A stretch of 64,000 nucleotides of DNA, taken from UA16 sp002292325 (lineage in GTDB: Bacteria > Bacteroidota > Bacteroidia > Flavobacteriales_D > Sanyastnellaceae). The stretch is from the NCBI GenBank assembly GCA_943788645.1, contig CALSRC010000013.1, positions 1 through 64,000 of the forward strand, written 5' to 3'. The position numbers and the translations under genes were made by a program. The notes beneath the pieces are model-generated. The model was given only the letters and a program-made list of their open reading frames with translations, searched no databases and was not told the DNA's origin. The number at the start of each line of letters is the position of its first letter. Positions within the stretch are counted from its first letter, which is position 1. Shown in pieces: positions 1 through 8,917 of this stretch.

Positions 1-1
1 G

Positions 2-376
2 GAATTCATTGCCGCAACAGAACAGCTTTCCAGCACAGAGATCGATCCTTGGATGATGCAAGGAATGAGAGCCACAGCTCATATAATGCTGGCTGAATCG
101 ATGGTCAACCCTTTTGAGAAACTGCAGCAGTTCAACACCTGGAAACTTCCTTTGGAAGAAGCCATTGAAAAATCTCCAACCAATCCTGATTTGCGGCTTT
201 TCCGACTTTCCATTCAATGGAAGGTTCCATTCTTCTTGGGGTATTCTGATGAGATTGACACCGATTTGGAGCAGGTTCAAGACGCTGTTGATGCGGGTTT
301 CTGGTCCTCAGACCCCGAACATGCGGTATTTGCATTGGCATTCATTCAACACGTCCGAGATGACCATTCCCACTAA
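2..376 (+). CDS. Conserved hypothetical protein of carotenoid loci (5'-partial)
   Basis: The frame is open from base 2, so the N-terminus lies before the window; about 124 residues are visible, ending at TAA 374-376. From memory, Bacteroidota carotenoid clusters often carry a small protein with the same sequence style just before idi: an NPF motif, then a helical segment with 'SPTNPDLRLFRLSIQ' and a 'LGYSDEID' turn. No catalytic motif or membrane segment is visible. The next gene (idi) starts inside its 3' end with a 17-nt overlap, so the two are probably translationally coupled. The function is unknown; the location suggests a role linked to pigment synthesis. Confidence 0.7.
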   Translation, partial: EFIAATEQLSSTEIDPWMMQGMRATAHIMLAESMVNPFEKLQQFNTWKLPLEEAIEKSPTNPDLRLFRLSIQWKVPFFLGYSDEIDTDLEQVQDAVDAGFWSSDPEHAVFALAFIQHVRDDHSH

Positions 377-928
377 AAATCTGCAACCCATAACCGGGAC
401 TGACAGTGTGGTTCTCGTCGATCCCCATGATCGCGAAGTCGGTCTTATGGACAAAATGGAGGCCCACAAAAAAGGCGCTCTGCACAGGGCATTTTCATTT
501 TTCATCCTCAACAGCAAAGGTGAGTGGCTTCTGCAACAACGCGCATGGGACAAGTACCACAGCCCCGGGCTTTGGACGAACGCTTGCTGCAGTCATCCGA
601 GACAGGGAGAATTCTCCCGAAGCAGCTGCCACAAGGAGACTGCAGGAAGAGATGGGCATGTATTGTCAAGACCTCTCCTGTTTTCAAATTTTTGTACCGA
701 AGCGAATTTTCCAATTCCCTCATCGAACACGAGCTCGATCATGTGCTCTTGGGGTATTCTGACACATTGCCCCAACCAAACCCGGCCGAAGTGGAGGGCT
801 TTAGGTACGTGAGCCTGTCGGATCTCGAAGTAGAAATGAAACAAAATCCCGATCAGTTCACCGTCTGGTTCCGCATTTGTTTTGGAGAAATGAAAGCAAA
901 ACTGTCGGTTCTCCCATTCTCGAAATAA
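360..928 (+). CDS. idi: Isopentenyl-diphosphate delta-isomerase type I (two +1 frameshifts)
   Basis: Interconverts IPP and DMAPP to feed isoprenoid and carotenoid synthesis in the cytosol. The protein is read in three successive frames: from ATG 360 (MTIPTKNLQP) through the catalytic-Cys motif TNACCSHP, then EAAATRRLQEEMG in a second frame, then the Nudix/metal motif EHELDHV with the catalytic Glu in the third. Removing one base near 612-613 and one near 672-678 gives a continuous 188-aa protein whose spacing between HPR, RR and EHELDH fits Idi. It overlaps the upstream ORF by 17 nt and ends in TAATG shared with crtD. Sequencing error is the simplest reading, since both shifts are single-base insertions; a real pseudogene cannot be excluded. 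Confidence 0.85.
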
Positions 929-2458
929 TGTCTTTGCCTCAACGACAGGTTGCCATCATTGGTGCGGGTGTTGCTGGGCTAGCAGCAGCAATTCGAATGG
1001 CCGCTGCGGGATGGGCCGTAACAGTCATTGAACAGGCCTCAGAACCCGGGGGGTAAGCTCCGAGAGGAGCACCATGGGCCGTACCGGTTTGACGTGGGCC
1101 CCTTCGCTTTTCACGTGGCCAGAACTTGTGCTTGAATTGGACGCACTCACCCGCGAAAGCGTCGCTCGAAAAAGCTTCGAAAACACCCAAGCTTTGCCTC
1201 CGCCCTTTGCCTACCAGAAACTCGACCGATCCACGCATTACTTCTGGGAGGATGGGACGCGGCTGACGGCTTGGAGTGATTCAAACCGGTTTGCTCAAGA
1301 ATGTTCTGACACCCTCGGTATCGAGGCTGCAACCGTGGCCAATCACCTCTCCCATAGCAGCCGCTCGTTCCATGCTACGCGACGGATATTTCTCGAGCAA
1401 AGTCTGCATGAGTGGAATCAAAAACCCAATGGTAAATGGAAGGCCGCAGCCCGGTTCGCACATCGATTGCCCTGGATCGGATCGTTGCATGCTTGGAACA
1501 GCAAACGACTGAGAGAACCGCACCTGGTTCAGTTATTCGATCGGTACGCTACGTACAATGGATCTGACCCGCATCGCGCGCCGTCCATGATGCACGTGAT
1601 TCCCCATCTCGAGCATGGGCACGGTACGTTTTTTTCCGGAAAATGGCATGATCGGAATTACGCGGCACTTGCACGCACTCGCATCTGCCTTGGGGGTTCA
1701 GTTTGCCTTCGATCACACTGCGATGCGCATTGAACACAGCGGTGGAAGCGTCAATGGCGTACAAGCCTTGAACGCTAAAGCGGAATCGGTTTTTTTTTCG
1801 CGCTGAATGCGTCGTGTCCAATGCAGACATTTGGCCCACCTACCGTCGCTTATTACCAGATCTGAAGGCTCCCGAACGCACCCTTTCGCGGGAGCGGTCT
1901 ACCAGTGGGGTCATCTTCTATTGGGGTGTCCGAGGAGTTCGGCCCGAACTCCACTTGCACAACATTTTATTCAGCAACAATTACCAGAAGGAATTTGAGA
2001 CCATTCAACGTTCAGGCCATCCGGGCGAAGACCCCACCGTATACATTCACATCAGTTCCAAAATGAAACCCGATGATGCTCCGCTGGATTCAGAAAATTG
2101 GTTTGTCATGGTCAACGTTGCAGCAGACCCGAACCATGTCGAAGTGCTGGTACCCGACATTCGCCGAGCGGTGTTGGCCAAAATCAACCGGACCCTCGGG
2201 GTCGATGTTGAACCCATGATCGAAACTGAAACCCATTTTACGCCTCGCACCATTGAGGAAAGAACGGGTTCACATTTGGGAGCCTTATATGGAGCGAGTT
2301 CCAACAGCGCAATCTCAGCTTTTCTCCGGCACAGAAACCGAAGCACACAACTGCGGGGTTTGTACTTTTGCGGTGGAAGCGTGCATCCGGGTGGCGGCAT
2401 ACCTTTGTGTTTGTTGAGCGCCCGAATCACTTCCGAACTGATTGAGCAACACGTATGA
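928..2458 (+). CDS. crtD: Carotenoid 3,4-desaturase, CrtI/CrtD family (four +1 frameshifts)
   Basis: FAD-dependent desaturase acting on hydroxylated acyclic carotene ends. The N-terminus shows the dinucleotide-binding motif GAGVAGLAAAIRMAAAG. Then come FDVGP/SLFTWPELVLELD and HYFWEDGTRL, which resemble CrtD more than the phytoene desaturase CrtI, then GTFFP, VVSNAD and the CrtI-family C-terminal motif SVHPGGGIPLCLLSARI. These pieces lie in different frames, broken at homopolymers G6 (1048-1053), C4 (1099-1102), T7 (1629-1635) and T9 (1790-1798). Deleting one base from each restores a 508-aa protein of family length. It begins in the idi stop (TAATG) and overlaps cruF by 4 nt (ATGA). The neighbouring cruF supports CrtD over CrtI, since the pair works in sequence in saproxanthin and myxol synthesis. 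Confidence 0.8.
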
Positions 2459-3111
2459 AAACCTCCAGTTTTGAACGCCATTGGATCCCCAGGATCATGC
2501 TTCTATTGCACGCTGTTGGCGTGGCGGGCATCTTGGCGGGGTATGGCCAATACTTCCTTGATTTCACCGCAGCCAATCTCTTCATCAACGGACTGCTCGC
2601 TGCATGGGCCGACTGGGATCAGCGACATGCATCCTGGATTTTGGCATTCATCGGTGGAATCGCTGTTGAAATTCTAGGAGTGCAAACGGGATGGTTGTTC
2701 GGGAATTACGGATACGGTGAAGCACTGGGGCCCATGTTGGCGGGAGTTCCGCTGATTCTGGGTGTTCTGTGGTGGGTGTCTTTGATGGGATGTGGCCATT
2801 GGACGGACCGGTTCATGCAATGGCGGAACTGGTCGTCAGATGGAACGTTAGGTACCGCCATGCGCGCGTCGCTGGCGGCCACCATGATGACCGCTTTTGA
2901 TGGGATAATCGAGCCGGTCGCCATCCAAGCGGGGTGGTGGAGTTGGGAAGGAGTTGCGGTTCCGTGGACCAATTACGGTTCCTGGTGGGCCATCTCTTTT
3001 TTGTTCTACCTCATGCCAAGAAAGGCTGGTCAAAACATCGGTACGGGGTTGCTTGTTGCCATCTTTGTATTTTTCTTTCTTTTTTTGAATTGGTTCCCAT
3101 GGACACGTTGA
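2455..3111 (+). CDS. cruF: Carotenoid 1',2'-hydratase, CruF type (DUF422)
   Basis: A 218-aa polytopic membrane protein that by family adds water to the psi end of gamma-carotene or related carotenes, giving a tertiary 1'-OH. The visible family signature is the segment VQTGWLFGNYGYG followed by LGPMLAGVPLILG, then a conserved Asp/Glu stretch (FDGIIEPVA) and a W-rich NYGSWW segment. About six hydrophobic segments cover most of the length, with a final one near the C-terminus. Its ATG overlaps the crtD stop by 4 nt and its end overlaps crtZ by 13 nt, so it is part of one operon. Substrate is inferred from the neighbours (CrtD, CrtZ, CrtYcd). Confidence 0.82.
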   Translation: MKTSSFERHWIPRIMLLLHAVGVAGILAGYGQYFLDFTAANLFINGLLAAWADWDQRHASWILAFIGGIAVEILGVQTGWLFGNYGYGEALGPMLAGVPLILGVLWWVSLMGCGHWTDRFMQWRNWSSDGTLGTAMRASLAATMMTAFDGIIEPVAIQAGWWSWEGVAVPWTNYGSWWAISFLFYLMPRKAGQNIGTGLLVAIFVFFFLFLNWFPWTR

Positions 3112-3596
3112 TCGCCCTATCTCCAGCACTGATTGTTATTGCCACCTTTGTGACAATGGAAGGCGCAGCGTGGTTCGCCCACAAGTATTTCATGCATGGA
3201 TTGATGTGGTATTTCCATGAAGATCACCACGTTCATAAGCCGGGTTTCTTCGAGAAAAATGATGCGTTCTTTCTGATTTTTGCGGTGCCGAGTGCGTGGT
3301 GTTTCATCACGGGATCCATGGCAGGTGGTGATTTTCGTGTATGGATTGGAACGGGAATCGCTGCATACGGATTAGCTTATTTTTTGGTGCATGACATATT
3401 CATTCACCAACGATTCAAAATTTTTACTCGCACGGAAAACACGTATTTGATGGCCATCCGCAAAGCCCACAAGGTCCACCACAAGCACTTGAGCAAGGAG
3501 GAGGGCGAGTGCTTTGGCATGCTGTGGGTTCCATGGAAGTACTTCGTTGATGCGCGCCGGGCCATGCGTTCAAAACGACAAACGACAGCAGCCTAA
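3099..3596 (+). CDS. crtZ: Beta-carotene 3-hydroxylase, CrtZ type
   Basis: Membrane-bound non-haem di-iron hydroxylase that hydroxylates the 3-position of beta-ionone rings. The 165-aa product carries the four histidine clusters of the fatty-acid-hydroxylase fold: HKYFMH, HEDHH, HDIFIH and HKVHHKH, separated by hydrophobic helices. I chose ATG 3099 (MDTLIALSP), which overlaps the cruF stop by 13 nt; a longer in-frame start at 2934 would add unrelated sequence from inside cruF. The stop TAA overlaps the next ATG by one base. Together with CruF and CrtD it points to a 3,1'-dihydroxy product such as saproxanthin. Confidence 0.9.
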   Translation: MDTLIALSPALIVIATFVTMEGAAWFAHKYFMHGLMWYFHEDHHVHKPGFFEKNDAFFLIFAVPSAWCFITGSMAGGDFRVWIGTGIAAYGLAYFLVHDIFIHQRFKIFTRTENTYLMAIRKAHKVHHKHLSKEEGECFGMLWVPWKYFVDARRAMRSKRQTTAA

Positions 3597-4367
3597 TGGA
3601 ATGGTACGAATTCAAAGGGTTGTACCTCGCTGTAGATTTAGCGGTCTTGGCCTTGCCCTTGTTATTGAGCTTTGATAAAAAACGTTCAGTTCTACAAACA
3701 CTGGAAGCATTTCTTGCAAACCAACTTGGGAGTTGGAGGGCTTTTCATTGTTTGGGATGTGATTTTCACGGAAGCGGGAATTTGGGCCTTCAATTCAGAT
3801 TACCTCTTGGGCCCCGAGTTGTTCGGCTTGCCCATTGAAGAATGTCTCTTTTTCTTTTGCATCCCTTATGCCAGTGTATTCACGTATTTCTCCTTGAAAC
3901 ATTACGTGAAGCGCAATCCACTCCTTCACGCAGATACGACACTCAACTTCGCCGCCATCGTCACATGTGCTGGACTTGCTGTCGCCTACTTTCCTCGCTA
4001 CTACATCGCACTCACATCTGTCTACACGCTGGTATGGCTGATCTGGGCCGCACGCAATATGAAGTCATTCATGGCCGATTTGTGGCTGGCCTACTTCGTA
4101 TTGCTCGTGCCATTTATCGTGTCCAACGGTATGCTTACAGGATTATCGTTTTGGGAGTACCCTCTGTTGCACAATTCTGCTGAAAATATTACCGATCAAA
4201 TCGTCTGGTATCATCCAGGTCACAATACCGGATGGCGCATTTTTAGTATGCCCGTGGATGATCTGGTTTACGGTTTCTTGCTCATCGCCATGCACGTAGC
4301 AGGCGTTGAACGGTTGAGCAAACGTGCTCAGCGCAAGGCCTCCTTGTCCCAAGCAAAAACGGATTGA
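3596..4367 (+). CDS. crtYcd: Lycopene cyclase, heterodimeric CrtYcd-type fusion (one +1 frameshift)
   Basis: Membrane lycopene beta-cyclase made of two fused domains, forming the ionone ring of gamma- or beta-carotene. The first 28 residues (MEWYEFKGLY, then LPLLLSFDKK) are in one frame and the rest (VQFYKHWKHF, FIVWDVIFTEAG, the cyclase motif PIEECLFFF, and a second half with YPLLHN and PVDDLVYGF) is in the next. The break is the A6 run at 3677-3682; one A fewer gives S-F-D-K-N-V-Q-F-Y-K, the expected family sequence, and a 256-aa protein. It starts inside the crtZ stop codon (TAATG). Its 3' end overlaps the opposite-strand EEP gene by 40 nt. Confidence 0.85.
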
Positions 4368-5455
4368 ACCGGCCTGTGGTCAGACAGCGCTACGTCAGCG
4401 GTTTCGTACGAATGAACCTCAAATTCCGGACTCGCCCAAATTTGGTCGATCCTCAAAAACGGCAGCTCACCCGTATAGGTCGCTCCCAAAAAAGAGCTCC
4501 CCTTGGGCCGACAATTTCCGTATGCGTCATCCAACACACCAACCAATCGCTCAGCAGCGAATGAAATAGGCGTGTCATTGAAGTCACCTGCTAGAATCAC
4601 GGAATAGGGACTGCCTTCGACACTGGATTGAATCTGAACTGCCTGTTCAGCGCGCTTCGACCAAGCACTGGATAGGCGTGCAAACAAGCGGCTTCGATTT
4701 TGCTCATCGCCGACATTGCGGGCTGCTTCATAGTCCTCCTTTTCAAAGCCAATGCTGCTCAAATGCACATTGTATACGCGCACCGTATCACCTTCAACAA
4801 CGACATCGACCGACATGGCACTGTTGTTCTTGTCGTTGTCAAACCGAATGGCCTCCTTTGCAACAATGGGGAACCTCGAGAGCACGGCCAACCCAAACAG
4901 CTTATCCTGTCCTCGGCCTAATTTAAACTCCTCTTGCCAATGCGTCAATCCAGTGGCCTGCTTGAGCCGTTCTGCGGACATCCAAGGCTGACGTCTTTCC
5001 TCCAAAAAACACTCTTGCAAACAAATAATATCGGCCTCTTGACGGGCCAAGTATGCCAAAATAGAATCCCGTACGTGCGGTTTCTCTATCCACGCATACC
5101 GGTTAAATTGACGCACATTCCACGTTAGCACGCGAAGGGTAGTGACTTCTGAGCCTTGAGAACGGCTCACTTTCCATCCACCCCAAGTGGAGGTATAATG
5201 AGAACTCAACCCTGAGATAACCAATAGCCCGATCAATCCTAGCTTCCAACGTCGGACACCCCAGGCCCCGAGTGTACCAATCAAGAATACGATCGAACTG
5301 AGCGGGTAGGCCATACCAAATAGCGCCAGCCATGGCAATTGATCGGGCATTAGGGCCACCGCAAGCTCCCCCAACAGGAGCATCACCAGGCCACAACACC
5401 AAAATAAAACGGGCCAAAATGAACGTGGCCTTTGTGACTTACGGCTCAGGTTCAT
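4328..5455 (-). CDS. Membrane-anchored endonuclease/exonuclease/phosphatase (EEP) family protein
   Basis: A 375-aa protein with three N-terminal hydrophobic segments (about residues 14-90) followed by an extracytoplasmic EEP domain. The domain shows the fold's motifs: LTWNVRQFNRYAW, a metal-binding Glu in ICLQEC, VYNVHLSS, LAGDFNDTPIS and the C-terminal SDHRPV. EEP enzymes hydrolyse phosphodiester or phosphate bonds, but the substrate cannot be told from sequence. The start ATG overlaps the upstream rhomboid stop (ATGA), so it ends a rhomboid-rhomboid-EEP run that starts at mutL. Its last 40 nt are antisense to the end of crtYcd. Confidence 0.85.
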   Translation of the reverse strand: MNLSRKSQRPRSFWPVLFWCCGLVMLLLGELAVALMPDQLPWLALFGMAYPLSSIVFLIGTLGAWGVRRWKLGLIGLLVISGLSSHYTSTWGGWKVSRSQGSEVTTLRVLTWNVRQFNRYAWIEKPHVRDSILAYLARQEADIICLQECFLEERRQPWMSAERLKQATGLTHWQEEFKLGRGQDKLFGLAVLSRFPIVAKEAIRFDNDKNNSAMSVDVVVEGDTVRVYNVHLSSIGFEKEDYEAARNVGDEQNRSRLFARLSSAWSKRAEQAVQIQSSVEGSPYSVILAGDFNDTPISFAAERLVGVLDDAYGNCRPKGSSFLGATYTGELPFLRIDQIWASPEFEVHSYETADVALSDHRPVQSVFAWDKEALR

Positions 5456-6357
5456 TGATTGGACTGACGGAATAAAAAAGCCTTTTCCTCTTCCGTCAAA
5501 TTGTCATAGCCATGCTTGGAAACCTTGTCCAAGATGAGGTCCATTTGCTCATTTCGCTTCTTCTTTTCCAGGTTGAAATCTTCATCGGACTTCACCCTTG
5601 CAGAGCGCGTGTCTTTTACCTTGCTAAACTTGGTTTTTCGTCGCGAACGCGGAACTCTCCCTCCTTTCGAGAGGGCAACCAACCCATCGATTAGCCGCTC
5701 AAACCATCCCACCCAATCTCTGCCTACCGAGGCCTGCTTGATCATCGCATAACCGAAAGCTGCACCGCCAAGATGCGCCAAATTCCCGCCAGGATTGGAT
5801 CCTTGGCCCAAGGCAAAATAATCCAACAAGACCCATCCAATCGCCACATATTTCAGCGGAATGGAACCCAAGATAAAGAGCCGTACCACGTAATTCGGTT
5901 GGGCAGTGGCCGTGGCAGTCATGATAGCCATCACCGCCGCGCTGGCACCATAAGCAAACGTGCCTTGCTGCAATCCGGGAAATACATTGCTAGCCAACAC
6001 GTACACCCCAAAACCCGCCAACCCGCCAACGAAATACGTGCTCAACAACCTGCGCGCTCCGAACTGACCCATGTACAACCTTCCCATCCAATACAACCAC
6101 AGCATATTCATCACAAGATGCCACACATCCACATGCACAAACATGTGTGTCAGAACGGACCAAGGGCGCATGATGAGCAATTCCCCTTTCCACGTCGTCG
6201 CAAGTCCGAATGCCCCCAAGTCGGCTTCAGGGCCTATTGTCTTCAGTTTCTGGAGTAAACGAAGGGTCATAAGGAGCGTAAACACCCCGACATTGACAAA
6301 CACCAGCCGGGTCAGCATATTGCCCGAACTCCATTGCCTCTTTAAATCATCCCACAT
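5452..6357 (-). CDS. Rhomboid family intramembrane serine protease with C-terminal cytoplasmic tail
   Basis: A 301-aa six-helix intramembrane protease. The catalytic serine sits in YGASAAVMA (S139) and the partner histidine in NLAHLGGAAFGY (H195); the conserved loop-1/TM2 features appear as HMFVHVDVWHLVMNM. After the last helix there is an ~85-residue basic and charged tail ending in a conserved-looking motif (ILDKVSKHGYDNLT, then EEEKAFLF) that I recall from other Bacteroidota rhomboids. It lies 18 nt downstream of a second rhomboid and overlaps the EEP gene by 4 nt. The cleaved substrates are unknown. Confidence 0.9.
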   Translation of the reverse strand: MWDDLKRQWSSGNMLTRLVFVNVGVFTLLMTLRLLQKLKTIGPEADLGAFGLATTWKGELLIMRPWSVLTHMFVHVDVWHLVMNMLWLYWMGRLYMGQFGARRLLSTYFVGGLAGFGVYVLASNVFPGLQQGTFAYGASAAVMAIMTATATAQPNYVVRLFILGSIPLKYVAIGWVLLDYFALGQGSNPGGNLAHLGGAAFGYAMIKQASVGRDWVGWFERLIDGLVALSKGGRVPRSRRKTKFSKVKDTRSARVKSDEDFNLEKKKRNEQMDLILDKVSKHGYDNLTEEEKAFLFRQSNQ

Positions 6358-6375
6358 GCGTTCGATTCATTTTCA

Positions 6376-7059
6376 TCAATAAAACGTTCCGCGATCTTTC
6401 TGCCATCGCTTGAGGAGCAAATAGCCAAAAAGCATTCCTCCTAAATGCGCAAAATGTGCAACGTTATCACCAGAAGAATTATCCAACGCCAAGCTCAATT
6501 CCAACACTCCATATCCGATTACAAAGTACTTGGCTTTGATGGGGATGGGCGGAAAAAGAAGCATCAACCGCGTGTCAGGGAATAGCATGCCGAAGGCCAA
6601 CAAGATCCCAAATACCGCACCTGAAGCACCCACAACCCGGCCAAATCGCATATCCAAATTCATCATCCAAAGCTCATCGGAAACCGATGCAGGCTGCTCA
6701 AAAACCGGGAAAAACGAACCGTACGCATTGTACAATTCCAACCCGAGTACGAGCTCATGGAGAAAGAAACCTCCCAAACCGCAAATGATGTAATAATTCA
6801 GAAAGCGCTGTGCTCCCCACAACCGTTCCAGTTGCCCACCAAACATGTACAATGCAAACATGTTAAAAAACAGGTGACTGAGTCCACCGTGCATGAACAT
6901 GTGCGTAATGACCTGCCAGGGATAAAAATTCGGAGAACCCGGATAAGTTCCAGAGAAATAATACAACATCTCGTATTCCCCTATGGCAATGGTCGCCAGA
7001 TAGAACAACACATTGATGATGATGAGATTCTTGACAACAGGTGGCACGTTGTTCAGCAT
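6376..7059 (-). CDS. Rhomboid family intramembrane serine protease
   Basis: A 227-aa rhomboid without a long tail. Visible features are HMFMHGGLSHLFFNMFALY after the first helix, the catalytic GASG (S146) and the C-terminal catalytic histidine in AHFAHLGGMLFGY (H205). An insertion of about 35 residues rich in acidic and aromatic residues (around 103-138) sits before the GASG helix. Its ATG (7059-7057) overlaps the frame-corrected mutL stop (TAA 7061-7059) in a TAATG junction, so it is probably translated from the mutL message. The adjacent paralogue has GASA instead of GASG and an added tail, so the two probably cleave different substrates. Confidence 0.9.
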   Translation of the reverse strand: MLNNVPPVVKNLIIINVLFYLATIAIGEYEMLYYFSGTYPGSPNFYPWQVITHMFMHGGLSHLFFNMFALYMFGGQLERLWGAQRFLNYYIICGLGGFFLHELVLGLELYNAYGSFFPVFEQPASVSDELWMMNLDMRFGRVVGASGAVFGILLAFGMLFPDTRLMLLFPPIPIKAKYFVIGYGVLELSLALDNSSGDNVAHFAHLGGMLFGYLLLKRWQKDRGTFY

Positions 7060-8917
7060 TAGCGGAAGCGTTGTTCTAATTCGTTTGATTCAAAGGTAAC
7101 AATGACAGTGCGACCAAAGGGGGTCCAAGGACGGAGTAGAGCAACCAAACAGTCGATCCACTAAATCCACCATTTCTTCAGGCTTCAGAGACTTGCCGAT
7201 GCGCACTGCCATCGTCTCGGCCAACCTGGCTGCCGCTCGCTCTTCTCGGCTCACTCCAGCTACTTCTTCTTCTCGTTCTTCCAAAACAGCCAGTATCAGG
7301 GATTCCGGGGTGTTTTCTCCTTCCACGGGCATGCCTTGCACCTCAATTCCGTCGTCACTCTCTGCGACCAGCAACCCAAATTTTGCTAGCCAATTCTTCG
7401 ACTCCAGCACAAAAAGTCGATCAGCAGCATTCAAATCAACCTGTGCAGGAAACAACAGTTGCTGCGTGATGGATTGATTCACGTCACTCTCCAATTGACG
7501 CACCAGTGTTTCGTAAAGGATCCGCTGATGTGCACGGTGTTGATCTACCAAAATCAATCCCGACTTCGTCGATGTGACGATGTACTTATTTTGCAATTGA
7601 AAGAGCGGTCGCACCGAAGAAACCTGATCTTCTGTGAGCACCATCTCCAAGGAATTGGTTCCAATGGCAGAACGCCGGGTTGTGCCCTGATCCGCCTCTA
7701 ATTCCGTTACCCCTTGATTGGCTTCCGCATTCCAAGTCTTCTCATACAAGGACTTCCAGGCATCCATTTGGCCGCGCCCTGGACGAAGTCCCCCTCCCGT
7801 GTGTTGAGGGGAAAATGGATTGTAATCTGGATTGACCTGTACAGATGGCTCTGATACGACTCGGCCCTCTTGAAGCGGCCTGAATATTCAACCCTGTTTC
7901 TTGCTCAAAATCCAATGAGGGTGCAACGGCGTATTTCCCAAGCCCCCTGCGAATAGCCGGAAGAAGGAGGGACTGGATGTGTCGATCCTCATCGAATTTC
8001 ACCTCCGTTTTGGTAGGATGAATGTTGATATCCAAACGTGCGGGATCGATGGTCAAGAACAAGACATATAGCGGAAATTGGTCACGAGGTAGCAATCCTT
8101 CGTACGCTTCCATAATGGTGCGGTGCAAGACATGGTGACGAACAAACCGCTGATTGACAAACAGAAATTGTTCACCGCGGGTACGCCGCGCAAATTCTGG
8201 TTTACCAACAAACCCCTTGACCCCAACGACATCAGTCGATTCTTCAACAGGAACAAGCCGCTCGTCGTACTTGCTCCCGAACACCCCAACAATTCGCTTT
8301 CGCAATGCCGCTGCGCGGAGGTTGAAAACTTCCTTATCATTGTGCAGCAAAACAAAATGTATGGACTCATGGGCTAGAGCTACACGATGAAACTCGTCAA
8401 TAACATGGCGCATTTCAACCGCGTCCGATTTAAGGAAATTTCGGCGAGCAGGCACGTTGTAAAACAAGTGACGGACCGAAATTTGAGTGCCAACCTCCAT
8501 CGCACAGGGCAGGCTTTCGGTCTCCGTTCCTCCTTCCAAGCTCAATTGAAACCCATGCTCCGAGTCGGTATGGCAGGTTTTCAATTCAACATGGGCAATG
8601 CTTGCAATGGAGGCCAATGCCTCTCCGCGAAATCCCTTGGAAACGATGGAATACAAATCGTCTGCTGAACTGATTTTAGACGTCGCGTGGCGGCTGAAAC
8701 AGCGCATCGCATCGGCTTCAATCATTCCCGCCCCATTGTCTTCGACTTGAATCAATGTCCTTCCCGCATCCTCCACACGCACCTCGACACGGGTCGCTCC
8801 TGCATCCACCGCGTTTTCCATCAATTCCTTCACCGCAGATGCCGGACGTTGAATGACTTCTCCAGCGGCAATCTGATTGGCCACTTGTTCTGGCAATTGC
8901 TTAATTACCTCAGGCAT
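7059..8917 (-). CDS. mutL: DNA mismatch repair protein MutL (two +1 frameshifts)
   Basis: GHKL-ATPase mismatch-repair coordinator. The N-terminal domain is intact: start ATG 8917 (MPEVIKQLPEQVANQIAAGEV), KELMENAVDAGA with the catalytic Glu, DNGAGM, SKGFRGEALASI and HPTKTEVKF. The C-terminal dimerization domain (VRPLFQLQNKYIV, LVDQHRAHQRILYE) is in another frame; one extra base in GGCCC at 7863-7867 explains the break. A second extra base in G5 (7119-7123) hides the true end, DPFGRTVIVTFESNELEQRF and a TAA at 7061-7059. With both bases removed the protein is 618 aa, a normal MutL length. The start overlaps the upstream gene by 8 nt. Real inactivation would give a mutator, but two clean insertions suggest sequencing error. 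Confidence 0.88.

Noticed and set aside
7091..7098. TACCTTTG on the minus strand just upstream of the rhomboid gene
   Set aside because: After correcting mutL it lies inside mutL codons (V-T-F-E), so a promoter there would be coincidental; rhomboid translation is better explained by the TAATG overlap.
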